Notes under the pieces: generated by a model
The model's database searches: none
Told to the model about the DNA's origin: nothing
The model's input: the letters and a program-made list of their open reading frames with translations, nothing else
Program-made: the position numbers and the translations under genes
Assembly (NCBI RefSeq): GCF_963855985.1
Contig: NC_087098.1
Span: 15,396,501-15,460,500, forward strand
Reading direction: 5' to 3'
DNA length: 64,000 bases
Source: Ostrinia nubilalis
Taxonomy: Eukaryota; Arthropoda; Insecta; Lepidoptera; Crambidae
Shown: positions 21,645 to 32,472 of the stretch, in pieces
Layout: each line of letters starts with the position of its first letter
Position numbering within the stretch: position 1 is the stretch's first letter

Positions 21645-21803
21645 CGATTCGATAACTCTTTTATAATGCGAACAGCTAAGGACTGGAATTCGTTGCCTGC
21701 TGCTGTTTTTCCCGAAAACTATAATCCGGGACTTTTCAAGGCGAGAGTGAATAATAAACATTTACAGGGCAGATATCACCATCTTAGACAGCATCTTACT
21801 TAA
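21645..21803 (+). pseudogene. Jockey-like reverse transcriptase C-terminal fragment
   Basis: Reads RFDNSFIMRTAKDWNSLPAA, VFPENYNPGLFKARVNNKHL, QGRYHHL, stop. The RTAKDWNSLP...VFP...FK-RVN--LQGR pattern is the conserved C-terminus of lepidopteran Jockey-type elements and matches the tail of the element at 29249-32177. Only the tail remains. Confidence 0.8.
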
Positions 21804-22667
21804 CATCGCGCGATTACCTAGGCCTTGTTCTGCATTAAAACATCTAGGTATATTAATAATTATATACTCAACATCAAATAAACCGCACCTTCCGCGACGC
21901 GAACTTTAACGATTTTCTTCTGACACAATCATGGTGCCCCAACAATATTGGTGTTATTTGAAAGCCCAATAAATATCCTTAAAGAAAAACACATTTAATT
22001 TCTTAATAAATGATTAACATATACCATAAATGTGACTTGAAAAAATACCTCACTTTGGGCCCACCTATGGGATCAATTAGACCAATTTTTATGGTTATAA
22101 AACGAAATAATGATCTCACGTGTCCTCTTTAACAGATTGATAGCGATTAATCCCAACTTAACAGTTTTATAGCCATAAAAGTTGGCTTTAGCGTAACTAC
22201 CTATTTTTTGAAGAAGTGACTCTGGAACCTTCTAAAGACACATTTTTGGGGTAAAAACCTTTCCTTTAATGAAATTAAGGTTAGAACTAGGCTTTTAAAT
22301 GGTGCCAATATTGGTGGGAAGTGGGGATGCATACGTTTGAAAATGCTTGTCGCGGGAGGTGCGATTTATTTGATGTCGAGGTAGTAGCCATGGACTAGTA
22401 ATACTTGTTTTCACTAAATGCCTTTGCTTACATTTCAGTGTTCAGTGTTCACCACGGTCCGATTTAGCATACTAATGGGTAAACCCGCCGTTAGGTTTAG
22501 CGGGCGGGTTGCATTATAATTAATAGCGGCATTTTAGCTGTTTCAAAGTGGTTATAAGTTAAACAGATTGTGAGGGCTTGGACAAAAAATCTTCTTTTCT
22601 GAAAGATACGATTAGATTTTTTGGTTAAAGTAGGAGAGGTCTTATTCCACAATAAGAATTAAATAAA
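21804..22667. other. Intergenic, no gene seen
   Basis: AT-rich; includes CAATATTGGTGTTATTTGAA and an inverse-like GGTGCCAATATTGGTGGGAA around 21945 and 22300. No gene recognised. Confidence 0.4.
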
Positions 22668-22671
22668 TTAA

Positions 22672-22788
22672 GGCTGGGTTGCACCATCTTACTTTAACTT
22701 TGACAAAAGTCAAAAATCTGTCAAATTCCATACAAAAAACACCGGTTATCGTTATAGTTACGGTCATAGTTAGGTGGTGCAACCCAGC
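22672..22788. mobile_element. Harbinger-type MITE (GGCTGGGTTGCACCA family), copy 1
   Basis: Palindromic 117-bp element, ends GGCTGGGTTGCACCATCTTA and inverse GCTGGGTTGCACCACC, between TTAA on both sides. Two further copies lie at 23355-23473 and 23714-23806. Confidence 0.8.
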
Positions 22789-22984
22789 TTAAGTCTTCCA
22801 TTGACTGACCCCCACCCCCCACTCAGCCACTGGAAGCGGGTCCGAATCTAAATAAATAGATATTTGATTAAAACTACTGAACGGATTTCATTCCATAAAA
22901 CTTCACAACGTTATGTCCTATCAGAACACAACGTTATGGCCTATCAGAATAGCCTATATGTGTCTCGGCTATAAATAATCTGGC

Positions 22985-23092
22985 TTAGAAGAAGCAGCAA
23001 ATCGAACGCACAGCGTTGAATAGAGCTCTGTGATTGGTTCGTGTGTCACCCTGTGCGTCCACGCGACGTCATAGTAATGTTTTACGGGCGTA
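22985..23092 (-). mobile_element. Truncated copy of the ACGCCCGTATTCAC MITE
   Basis: Shares GCAAATCGAACGCACAGCGT and GATTGGTTCGTGTGTCACCC with 5648-5776 and ends in a shortened TAGTAATG...TACGGGCGT terminal repeat. The left terminus is missing. Confidence 0.7.
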
Positions 23093-23354
23093 TAATAAGT
23101 ATCTGCACTTATATTACATAAAATAAATCAAAATATTATGCCACAGTTAGTCGTTAAATTAAACCTTTGACCTCAAAGCCGACAAAATCTGGCAAATCCA
23201 AACATTTTCCTCGAGGCATAAACATAAGCAAAATTTTCCGTCAGCCTTTTAATCACGTACTTACAACGGAGTGACCTACATAATAGCATTGTGAATCCGT
23301 GTTCTCTCCCTTATTTACACAGACTCGTTTGACTTATAGACTACGCAAAAATTA

Positions 23355-23473
23355 AGGCTGGGTTGCACCATCTTACTTTAACTTTAACAAACGTCAAAAA
23401 TCTGTCAAACTCCATACAAAAAGCACCGACTATCGTTATAGTTACCGTTAAAGTTAGGTGGTGCAACTCACCT
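23355..23473. mobile_element. Harbinger-type MITE (GGCTGGGTTGCACCA family), copy 2
   Basis: 119 bp from AGGCTGGGTTGCACC to the inverse GGTGCAACTCACCT, flanked by TTA at 23352-23354 and 23474-23476. A three-base TWA duplication is the mark of PIF/Harbinger transposition. Confidence 0.8.
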
Positions 23474-23713
23474 TTAGATTGTACCTTGCCCTTTTAATCT
23501 GTCTGTTAACAAACCGCCTCGACTACTCGACCAAAGGGGCGTGCAATCCTCATCACGCGTTCCCACTGAAAACTAGCTTGTCAACATGACGTTTGTGTCA
23601 TGTCGCCATTTTTGCTGAGCGGGCGCCTGTTCAGCATAATGTATTTTTAAGACATTCATTTTTAATCTTGTTTTGTCCGCCACATTGTTATGCTGAACAA
23701 AAGTTTTCTTATT

Positions 23714-23806
23714 GGCAGAGTTGCACCATCTTTAACAAACGTCAAATATCTGTCAAACACCGAATATTATCATATTTACGTAAAAGTAAGTTGGTGCAAC
23801 TCAGCT
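23714..23806. mobile_element. Harbinger-type MITE (GGCTGGGTTGCACCA family), copy 3, deleted
   Basis: GCAGAGTTGCACCATCTTTA to TTGGTGCAACTCAGCT; shorter than the other two through an internal deletion. Confidence 0.7.
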
Positions 23807-23907
23807 TTAATAGATAAGTTTCGTAGGATCCCAGCATGCTGATTTGGATAGGTACCGGATTTCCACAACAACGGTCTAACAATACAGCTAGGTATACCTA
23901 CATACCT

Positions 23908-24027
23908 ACAAGGTGGACCGACGACATCATAAAGGTAGGAAAGCGCTGGACGCAGGCCGCTACCAACCGGGCAACAAGGATAGCATTGGGGGAGTGAACG
24001 TCCTATGACTGAGATGATGATGATGAT
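23908..24027 (+). repeat. RTE 3' fragment
   Basis: CAAGGTGGACCGACGACATC, GCTGGACGCAGGCCGCTACC, ending in CTGAGATGATGATGATGATG; the usual GGCCTATGTTCAGCAGTG piece is deleted. Confidence 0.8.
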
Positions 24028-24068
24028 GGTCGTGACTGCAATCAAAAAATGCCGCAGCAGTTAGATAG

Positions 24069-24165
24069 TAGTAAAGGTAGCAGGGAAACGCTGGACGCAG
24101 GCCGCTACCAATCGATCAACGTGGAAAGCATCGGGGGAGGCCTATGTTCAGAAGTGGCTGAAATG
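24069..24165 (+). repeat. RTE 3' fragment
   Basis: GTAGTAAAGGTAGCAGGGAA to GTGGCTGAAATGATAAATAA, with an ATAA-run tail instead of GATGAT. Lies 40 bases after the previous fragment. Confidence 0.75.
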
Positions 24166-24182
24166 ATAAATAAATAAATAAA

Positions 24183-24318
24183 TAACCTTGGACATTTTTT
24201 TTTTAAACACTGCGCTTCTAGTCCCAAACTAAGCAAAGCTTGTACTATGGGTACTAGACAACGGATATAAACATACTTACTTTTTTTTGTAAATACATAC
24301 TTATTATACATAGAAAAA
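24183..24318. repeat. SINE-like lepidopteran repeat, copy 2
   Basis: Matches 7300-7447 over CTAGTCCCAAACTAAGCAAA through ACAACGGATATAAACATACT. It directly follows an RTE tail. Confidence 0.6.
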
Positions 24319-24782
24319 TGATGATGAGTTAGATCTCAAAATACAATTAAATAATTACAATTTAGACATGAGGTGTCTATGTGTATTAGTGGTCTGTTCT
24401 TATTTGCAGATGACTAACAAACAGACGGCGTAAAAATTCAATTTGTTGAGACACTTGGCCCCGAGGAGCTCGTGAGTGTTCGCAAAATAAGCGAAATCCG
24501 GTCAAGTAGGGATTGTGGAGCGAACAGGCCCCGGGTTAAACTGGCGCAATGCAATAATCGATCAATTATTTCCCATACTTTAGAGCACTGAAGAATAAAT
24601 TCGGTACGTTAAGTAAATTGGGTTTTCATGAGCTGTATTGTACTCAATCAAAAGGACCTACAAGTACCCAGGTACTTGCCCTGTAAAATATTATTATGTT
24701 GAATAAGCTTCTCCTGTATAGGTAATGTGACTTGTTCCTTTACAAAGTCAAAAAGGTGCTTTCCAATTTGTTTATCTGAAGG
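24319..24782. other. Intergenic, nothing recognised
   Basis: No open frame, repeat family or splice pair of note. Confidence 0.4.
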
Positions 24783-24908
24783 CAAGGTGGACCGACGAAC
24801 TTATAAAAGCAGCAGGAAGACGCTGGAAGGAGGCCGCATTATGAAAATTATTTGAGGAGGCCTATATTCAGCAGTGGACGTCCAACGGCTGAATGATAAT
24901 GATGATTA
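24783..24908 (+). repeat. Diverged RTE 3' fragment
   Basis: GGCAAGGTGGACCGACGAAC to CAGCAGTGGACGTCCAACGG with an ATAATGATGATT tail; several point changes mark it as older than the others. Confidence 0.75.
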
Positions 24909-25107
24909 TCTGAAGAAACGTTTACCTAACAGCTGGCACGTTGCTTAGGCACGTCTAGGTATACTTATACCCAATGTTCCCGTAGATGGCGACACTGATG
25001 TGGAAAACGGGAATATACATTTTTTTTCGTACCGTTATCCCCATTAATGGTATTCAAATGTATATTATAGAAGGATGAGAGATAAAAGAAACAATGTATG
25101 TACCTAC

Positions 25108-25325
25108 TACTAGCTTTCCGCCCACGGCTTCGCCCGCGTGGAATTTTTTCTGTCACAAAAAACTTTATCGCGCGCGTCCCTGTTTCAAAAACCGGGTTAA
25201 AAACTATCCTATGTCCTTTCTCGGGACTCAAACTATCTCTATTCCAAATTTCATCAAAATCAGTTCAGTGGTTTAGGCGTGAAAGAGAGACAGACAGAAC
25301 GAGTTACTTTAAATATTATAATTTT
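25108..25325 (-). repeat. Helitron-like short repeat
   Basis: Inverse orientation: ACTAGCTTTCCGCCCACGGC at the left, GGGACTCAAACTATCTCTAT in the middle; same family as 1830-2054. Confidence 0.65.
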
Positions 25326-25526
25326 ATGGTGATATGACTGAAGCAGTGTTGTATCGTAAAATGCTATTGCCTTGCCTTTACACCAGGTTATTATACTTCT
25401 GTGGGGTATTGTTACATTTATTATTCCTTGCAATTTCTTTGTTTTATAAATACACATTATTGTTGTTATGTTAACCACCTACACAACATTGGTAAACAAC
25501 AATATTGCACCTGTCTTTTCAAGTGA

Positions 25527-25533
25527 TATAAAT
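25527..25533 (+). promoter_or_regulatory. TATA box of CCE1
   Basis: TATAAAT 50 bases upstream of the ATG, in a block (ACAACATTGGTAAACAACAA, then ATTGCACCTGT) that is conserved ahead of CCE3. Confidence 0.6.
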
Positions 25534-25582
25534 AATAGAAAAATTCTAGTTTTTGTTATTCCGGAACAGAACTTCAATCACC

Positions 25583-28044
25583 ATGGATTCCACAAGTTTA
25601 ATAATTACCTTTATATTGTCGTTGGTTAGTTACGAATTCAATTTTTTTTTGTTGTGGATGTAACTTTTATTCAAATATTTATAGAGTTCATTACTCTTTT
25701 TATTTTAAATAAAATATATTTTATATAATTATTTACCCTCCCTTTTGACATAGTTAAAAAATGTAGAGCTGCTAGTCGTGAAAGTAAATGAAGGCCTATT
25801 GCTAGGAGCTCTGCTGCCACTGTCTACCGGCCAAGGGTCATACTACAGCTTCAAGGGAATCCCATATGCAGAACCACCCGTCGGAAACCTGCGCTTCAAG
25901 GTAACAAAAATCATTGCTTAAAGAAAAAAAGAAAGAGAAAAATTAAGCATCACAAAACAAAGACAAAATGTAGCAGTTATAATATACTACAGTTCGTATT
26001 TATTGCAAATATCAGAGACCAATAAATAAGTGAAACGGCTAAGCAATGCGTCCTCTTGAGACGTCATTCTGGCTTAGTGATTCGAATACCGGATAAAGAG
26101 GAAGTGTGTTCGATCCCCTTTAATACAAAATATATTAGTTGTAGGTACAACGATAATAACAACATTAATTTCTCTATTGGTCTAGACGTGGGATTTTCTT
26201 AGTTTGAGACAATTATTTGGCTATAAATACAACTCCCTTCTTTCCAGGATCCGAGACCAGTCAAACCGTGGATAGGAATAAAAGAAGCACTTCTACACGG
26301 CCCAGTCTGCATTCAATTTAATCGAATAATCAATTCGTATGTCCCGGGCAGTGAAGACTGCTTATACTTAAACGTTTACACTCCTGACTTGACACCAGCA
26401 AAACCTTTGCCAATCATGGTTTTCATCCATGGAGGAGCGTTTAGAAGTGGATCAGGAAACTCACTTATTTATGGCCCAGACTTTATAGTTCAAAAGAACG
26501 TTGTGCTGGTCACATTGAACTATAGACTAGATGCTTTAGGTTTCCTCAAGCTGGACACGAAGGATGTTCCTGGCAATGCTGGATTAAAAGACCAGAGCCT
26601 GGCTTTAAAATGGGTTCACGATAACATAGCTGCATTCGGGGGTGACCGTGAACTGATCACTCTGGCTGGACAGAGTGCGGGGTCAGCGTCGGTGACGTAT
26701 CACATGCTGTCACCGATGTCCAAAGGATTGTTCAAAAGAGCCATAGCCATGAGCGGCGTGCCATTTTGCGAATGGGCAGTCACGTATGAGCTTAGGAAAA
26801 GATCTTTTGCACTTGGTAAGTTATTAGGCAGCAACACAACTGATCCTTATGAAATGTTGAACTTCCTACAAAGTCAACCCGCTTTGAAAATAGTCAATAA
26901 GTTTCCTATCGTGATACCAGAAGAAATATTTTGGAATTTTGGACTGAAAATGACAGCGTTCCAACCTGCCCCGGAAAAAGACTTGGGGCACAAACGATTT
27001 TTAGTTGAGTCGCCGATTGAGACGCTCAAACGAGGAAACATCACTCCAGTAGATTTGCTGTTGGGGCACACTAGTTTGGAATACTTGTTTCAACTGCCAA
27101 ACATTAATAGTTCTCTTGTTAATTACAGTCTAATGCGCAGGCTACTAATCCCTCGCGAAATTATACTGTACGGCTCGCCCCAGCTGGACTTTGACGCAAT
27201 AGCTGATAGAATATTTATGACAAATATTTCGGCCAAAGTGCCATTGGCTATGGCACACTGTATGAGTTTCTTCAGTATTTCAGCCAAGAATCATTTGAGT
27301 ATCAAATAAGAAGGTTCTTAAAGTACCTTTCCGCTGTAATTAAGAGGTATTTTTACAAATTCTTCATCATATCGGATAGAAATCGATACGCATCATTGGG
27401 CGAGCCGTATGGGATAGTTGGGGTGAGCCATTCGGATGATATCGAATATATCTTCGACTCCAGAGTAGCGAAGGGCGGTTTTCCAGTGAATGTAACATCT
27501 GAGATCTACAGACTGATTAACCAGACTGTCACGTTGTTCACAAACTTCGTAAAATATGGGTAAGCTTTTATATTTTTTAAATACCTATTTACTTACAGTG
27601 CTTTGGGAGTTTGTTTGTAACACAGCTGCACAGTGTTCAACCTTGATAGGTGTGTGAAAGCCTTGTCTGATTGAAATTTAAAAGGAAATTTATATTAACT
27701 TAGCCCTACAAATTCCAGAAGCAGATCATTATATTACTAATCAACCATTGGAGAAGTGTTTTTATGTTCTATACAAAAAGTTGTAGTATTGAGCACCAGA
27801 ATGACTTCTTTTTGGATTGACTCACCGAGTACAGAGTAATCGAACGTTGTTTTTATGCCGTTTATATTTTTCCAGAAATCCGACTCCGGACGGCTCCCTC
27901 GGCGCAGTCTGGCCGCAGTACGACGAGACTTCCAAAGGCTACATGAAGATCAACTCCACCTTGAGCGCTGGCAGCAATCCCGACGCTGATGCCGTGGCCT
28001 TCTGGACTAGCATCTTCAGCGAAGCTGGAATAGAATTGCCTTGA
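25583..28044 (+). pseudogene. CCE1: secreted carboxylesterase, broken by a 2-base insertion
   Basis: Exons 25583-25624 (signal peptide), 25754-25900, 26248-27559, 27876-28044. The fold starts normally: N-terminal VNEGLLLGALLP and FKGIPYAEPPVG, EDCLYLNVYTPD, oxyanion loop HGGAF, nucleophile elbow GQSAGSASV and the acid in TSLEY. At about 27210 the sequence has two extra T relative to CCE3 (AGAATATTTATGAC), which shifts the frame and stops translation at 27309, before the catalytic His. The DNA beyond it still matches the other copies, including VSHSDD-type His codons, a 12-base in-frame loss near 27490, and an intact last exon ending GIELP. With no other stops the lesion is recent, or a sequencing or assembly error. 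Intact family members hydrolyse carboxyl esters outside the cell. Closest paralogue is CCE3. Confidence 0.85.
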
Positions 28045-28065
28045 TAGGGCTATCTCGATATTTTT

Positions 28066-28071
28066 AATAAA
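28066..28071 (+). promoter_or_regulatory. Polyadenylation signal of CCE1
   Basis: AATAAA 21 bases after the terminal TGA. Confidence 0.6.
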
Positions 28072-28374
28072 TTTCATAAATTGTAAGAGTATTTCGTAAC
28101 TTAGACCTCTAGTCCTAAACTAAACTGTGCTTGTACAGTCAGCGTCAGATAGATCGAAGTGTCTAAGATAGCCAAAATGATCTGATATTCAATATTTCTT
28201 ATTAATGTAGCTAACCAGTCAAAGTGAGCATATTGTTTGAGGCACCCAAAGTAGTCGATATAATTTTATATGAGCTGTCAGGATGTTTAAAAAATATGTA
28301 TGCAAATATGGCATAGAAACTGTTAAATGATGTCACATAGTACACTTTGTGACATTTAGGTAAATCTAGGAGGT
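28072..28374. other. CCE1-Jockey spacer, first part
   Basis: Begins with a short relic of the SINE-like repeat (CCTCTAGTCCTAAACTAAAC at ~28106). The rest is unassigned. Confidence 0.4.
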
Positions 28375-28650
28375 ATTAGGGACTGCGGTCCTGGGTGCGA
28401 GGAGATGGACCTCCTCGTGGTGCACCCTAAGCAACGTCCGCGTGGTCTGTTCACGCGGGCGGCTAACTTCTCACCTACCCTGTCACGTCAACTCACCGGG
28501 CCTGTCGTGCAACCTGTAACCCACAATTGAGTGTGCCGGGGGCCGTCGAAGTATTTACCCAGGCCACGATTTATAACCCCCACAAGTGAGGACTGGCGAG
28601 GCATTTACCCGGACCCATACTTTGGAGGGCCGTTAGTCCCTAACGACTAG
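28375..28650. other. GC-rich block of unknown origin
   Basis: Sharp switch to about 57% GC in a ~36% background, with CGAGGAGATGGACCTCCTCG (a near-perfect hairpin), CGTGGTCTGTTCACGCGGGC and two phrases of the form GTATTTACCCAGGCC / GCATTTACCCGGACC. Open frames are short. It has the look of the 5' UTR of a retroposon or a captured exon, but no family was recognised. Confidence 0.45.
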
Positions 28651-28924
28651 TGGTTATGCGCAAAGCATATTCCGACGCTAAGTGGAAAAAAACTGATCTA
28701 ATAATGCGTGTAAAATTAAATTTAAATGATGTTAAATTAATTTTACACTCCTTATTCAATTCTTTAAATGAAACATTCGAACCTACTTACGTAAATATGC
28801 AAATTTTTCTAAAAAATTATTTATATTGTCACAGTTGGAAGCACTTTACTATAATTTACATATTAACTACCTATATTATGTACTTATAATTTTATTATGC
28901 AACCATTTTCATGCTTTATTATAA

Positions 28925-29150
28925 TAATATAACACTAGCTGTGCCTGTGACTTTGAACGCGTAAAAATAGTTGAATATTTTCCCGTTTTCAAAACATTTT
29001 TCATTGATGGTCATGATCGTAGCGTCATCTTAAACGAAAAACCTGTAACCTTCCTCAATAATTGGGCTATTCAACCCAATGACATATTCAATTCAACCCA
29101 AAAAAAAATTCAAATCGTGTTCCTGAGATATTATTCAAACTTGTAGGAAA
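28925..29150 (-). repeat. Helitron-like short repeat
   Basis: ACACTAGCTGTGCCTGTGAC at the left, then CCTGTAACCTTCCTCAATAA and TGGGCTATTCAACCC, phrases of a common lepidopteran repeat in inverse orientation. Confidence 0.65.
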
Positions 29151-29248
29151 AATATTATTTTCTTATGACTGTTTGTATATTACCCGTTAAATATTATTTT
29201 TGCAGTATGTGAATATTGTGTGTGTCTTAATGGGAGCTCAGACTTTTT

Positions 29249-32177
29249 TTATGCATGACAAGGCAGGTATTTGACCACAATCGCACCTGATGTTAAGTGG
29301 GATGCAGCGTAGGATGGTACATATCTGCCCTGTAAGTGCCTATTCACTCTCGCCTTAAAGAGGCCCCGATTATAGTTTTCGGGAAAGACAGAAGCAGGCA
29401 ACGAATTCCAGTCCCTAGCTGTTCGCTTTATAAAAGAGTCATCGAAACGCTTAGTGCGAGCTGGTGGAATGTCAACAATATAGGGATGGTACGCTAACCT
29501 GCGTCTGGTTCCCCGATGATGGAAGGGGGCTGGTGGAATTAATTCGTGTAATTATTTCGCACATTCTCCGAAGTGTAGCCTGTAGAAAACCGATAGGGAT
29601 GCTACCTTACGGCGATGGTCAAGTTCCTGGAGCGCCGCTTCAACAAGGGCGGGGCTGTCGATAAGTCTTCTGGCACGCCTTTCCACCGAATCCAAAGCAG
29701 CCAAATGTTTCTTGGCAGAGCCGTCCCAGAGGTGGCAGCAGTATTCCATGCAAGGTCGGATCTGTGCTTTATAAAGCTGCAGCCTTTGCTTCTTGGATAG
29801 TACTGCCTTGCCCTCGAGAGGATACCAAGTTTTTTGGCAGCAGTTTTCGCTATGGACTCGATGTACTCGCCAAAGTTCAGCATGCTGGACATTTCAATGC
29901 CCAATAGTTGCAGTCGCTCGGTGATTTTGACAGGCACGCCTCGGAATGTTGGAGCCATAAAAAATGGACTTCGTTTTGCGGAGAACAGACACGCCTGTGT
30001 TTTTGACGCGTTAAATTGGACCAGGTTGGCATCGCCCCAATCAGAGACATCCTGAAGGGCCAAATTTAAGCGTTCAATTAGGGACTCACGACAAGACTCG
30101 ACCTTACTGTCGTGTCATCTGCGTACCTAAAGGTGCCGGGTTTGAGCAGATCGTTGATATGCAGTAGAAAAAGGGTTGCAGACAGCACCGAACCCTGAGG
30201 GACGCCAGCGTCAATAGGTTGTTGACTAGAAGTGTAGCCCTCAAGGACTACTCTTATTGATCGTCCCTCAAGAAAATCAGAGATCCATTTGCACAAGCCA
30301 ACAGGGATTCCAAAAGATGGAAGCTTGTTTAATAGGCTGCCGTGCCAGACTCTGTCAAACGCCTTTGATACGTCCAGTGAAACGGCAAGGGCTTCGCCAT
30401 GTTTCTTAATGGCCTCGCTCCATAAGTGTGTGGCATACACGAGAAGATCACCTGTAGAACGACCATACCGAAACCCATACTGACGGTCGCTGAGTAGGTC
30501 ATTTTCTTCAAGGTATGAAGGAGTCGGCCGTTGAGGACACGTTCCATTATCTTGCAGAATATAGACGTAACAGAGATGGGTCTGTAATTAGTTGGGTCAG
30601 CACGACTGCCCTTTTTAGGTACGGGCTGTACGTTTGCAAGCTTCCAAGATTTAGGGACTAGTCCAGTCTTAAGTGAGAGTCGATACAGGCGTGTCAGAAT
30701 AGGAGATAACTCCGGCGCACAGTTACGCAGGACAATCGCCGGAATTCCGTCGGGTCCACTGGCTTTATTTACGTCAAGAGAACGCAAGACATTTAAAACC
30801 TCTCTCTGCCATATGCGGACCTCACGCAGGGTGGCGTTTTGCCTGCGCTGTCAAGACGTGAGTTATCAGCGAACAGGGTGGCAAAAAGGTTCGCCTTTTC
30901 CTCAGCAGAGTGAGCCAGTGAGCCATCGGGTTTCAGCAGTGGTGGCAGGCTGGGGCGATAGAAGTTTGATTGGATGGCCTTGGCAAGGGACCAAAACGCT
31001 TTGGACCCGGCTGGGTAAGAAGCAAGTTTGGTGCCAATGCGTCCAATATGATCATAGCGAGCCCTGCGTAACGCCTTTTTGCAAGACTTGGAGGCTTGGT
31101 TGTAGGCTTTCTTCAGATTGCGAGTGTCCGGTGAGTCGCGCGTTCGAGCATCAGCCCATGCCAAAAACGCTGACTGCTTACACGCTTCAGCATGACGGCA
31201 ATCAGCATCGAACCAAGGGCGAGCTTTGCTACCTGAGGCGACGTCTGAGTAAGGAATGAAGAATTCCATACCCAGGCGTATAACTTCTGTTATGGCATCG
31301 GCGCAACTCGTTGGGTCTCGAGAAGAAAAGCATGCCGGCCTCCAAAGGAAAGATGCGAAAAACTGACGCATCTCGTCCCAATCTGCTGACTTGTATCGCC
31401 ATACTCGTCTTACTCCACAAGGGCCACGATTGGATGGGGTGGGGAGTATGTCGTTACAGTTTTCACCAGGCAGTGGTCAGAAGTTCCAAGAGGAGCAGTA
31501 ACCAGGATGGAATATCTGTCTCGATCAGATGTCAGCAGAAGGTCAAGGCAGTTGGCTGTGTGAGTGTCGACGTCCGGGACCCTGGTTGTACAGTATATCA
31601 ATTGGGAGAGATCCAGCGTCAGAGCGAGTTTACGTGCCTCTCTCCCAGCGTGGTCGGTCACCTGGTATGGAAAGAGCCATTCCTGATGGTGTGCATTGAA
31701 GTCTCCCAAAATGACCAACTGTGCAGAGGGGTATCGGGCTAGTGCCTTATCAGCTGATTGGCTAAGGTAGTCGAACAGCCGGGTTGTCTCAAGGTCTCCG
31801 CTGTGCGAACGGTAGACATAGGCATAGAGTATTTTCTCTAGGCCTGTGTTAACTAAAACCCAAATTACAGAGAATCCAGGAACCTCCAGGCATTTGAGAC
31901 GCTTGATGCAAATGTCATCGCGAGCATAGATGCAGACTCCCGCCCGGGCATGGAATTTGTGTTCTAATGTGTACCGAGGGTAGAGCAAGTACGCTGCGTC
32001 AGCTGGACATTATTTGATCTGCGTCTCTGTGAGGAACAGCAGCTGCGGTTTCTCAGTCTCAAGGTGGTGGTGGACTGCAGAGAGATTGGAGTGCAGTCCT
32101 CGTATGTTGGTGAGGTGCACTTTGAGTGGGAGGACGTGTAACCGCTGTTTAACTTTTTTCCTTTTTTTGTGTATCAT
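29249..32177 (-). pseudogene. Near-full-length Jockey-type non-LTR retrotransposon, endonuclease plus reverse transcriptase, multiply broken
   Basis: On the minus strand an ATG at 32177-32175 opens MIHKKRKKVKQRL then VHLTNIRGLHSNL, the start of an AP-type endonuclease. An in-frame TAA near 32020 interrupts it. It continues with VILGDFNAHHQEWL, HTANCLDLLL and SDHCLV (catalytic Asp/Asn/His motifs) to about 31410. A linker with FDADCRHAEACKQSAF follows. Then come the RT motifs KASGPDGIPAIVL, NYRPISV, DVSKAFDRVWH, AGVPQGSVLS and FRYADDTTV (catalytic box intact), and the C-terminal RTARDWNSLPA-like tail to a stop at 29249 with a 7-A tail. At least four frameshifts separate these blocks (near 31400, 30790, 30450 and 30090). 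It sits between CCE1 and CCE2, so it widened that spacer after duplication. The gag ORF1 is not present. Confidence 0.85.
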
Positions 32178-32472
32178 TTTGAGAGTGAATAGGTGGAGGG
32201 AGTATGGCAGTTGAGCGAGGCGTTTTCATGTATGCCTGGAGAGGCAGACAGGGATAGCAGACCGTTTAGAGCCTGACCTGGAGACCGCAAGGACGTTATT
32301 GTTATAAAAGTATGTTTTCTGTAGCTGTACCTTACAAATAAATAAAATATATTTAGCGCATTTCAACAACCAAACAAACTTCAGCTTTATTATATTAGTG
32401 TAGTATTTTTCAAGTGATAAATACAAGCAAAATTTTAAGTTTTCATTAATTGGACAGAGAACTTCAATCATC
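32178..32472. other. CCE2 upstream region
   Basis: Contains the 5' edge of the Jockey element and, at about 32396-32470, a stretch matching the CCE1 promoter (TTTCAAGTGATAAATACAAG, GAGAACTTCAATCATC). The TATA box found in CCE1 and CCE3 is reduced here to GATAAAT by loss of two bases. Confidence 0.5.

Noticed and set aside
28650..28889. 79-codon plus-strand frame after the GC-rich block
   Set aside because: AT-rich, no motif, no splice context; length is within chance.
29464..31742. Plus-strand open frames across the Jockey element
   Set aside because: Antisense shadows of endonuclease and RT blocks.
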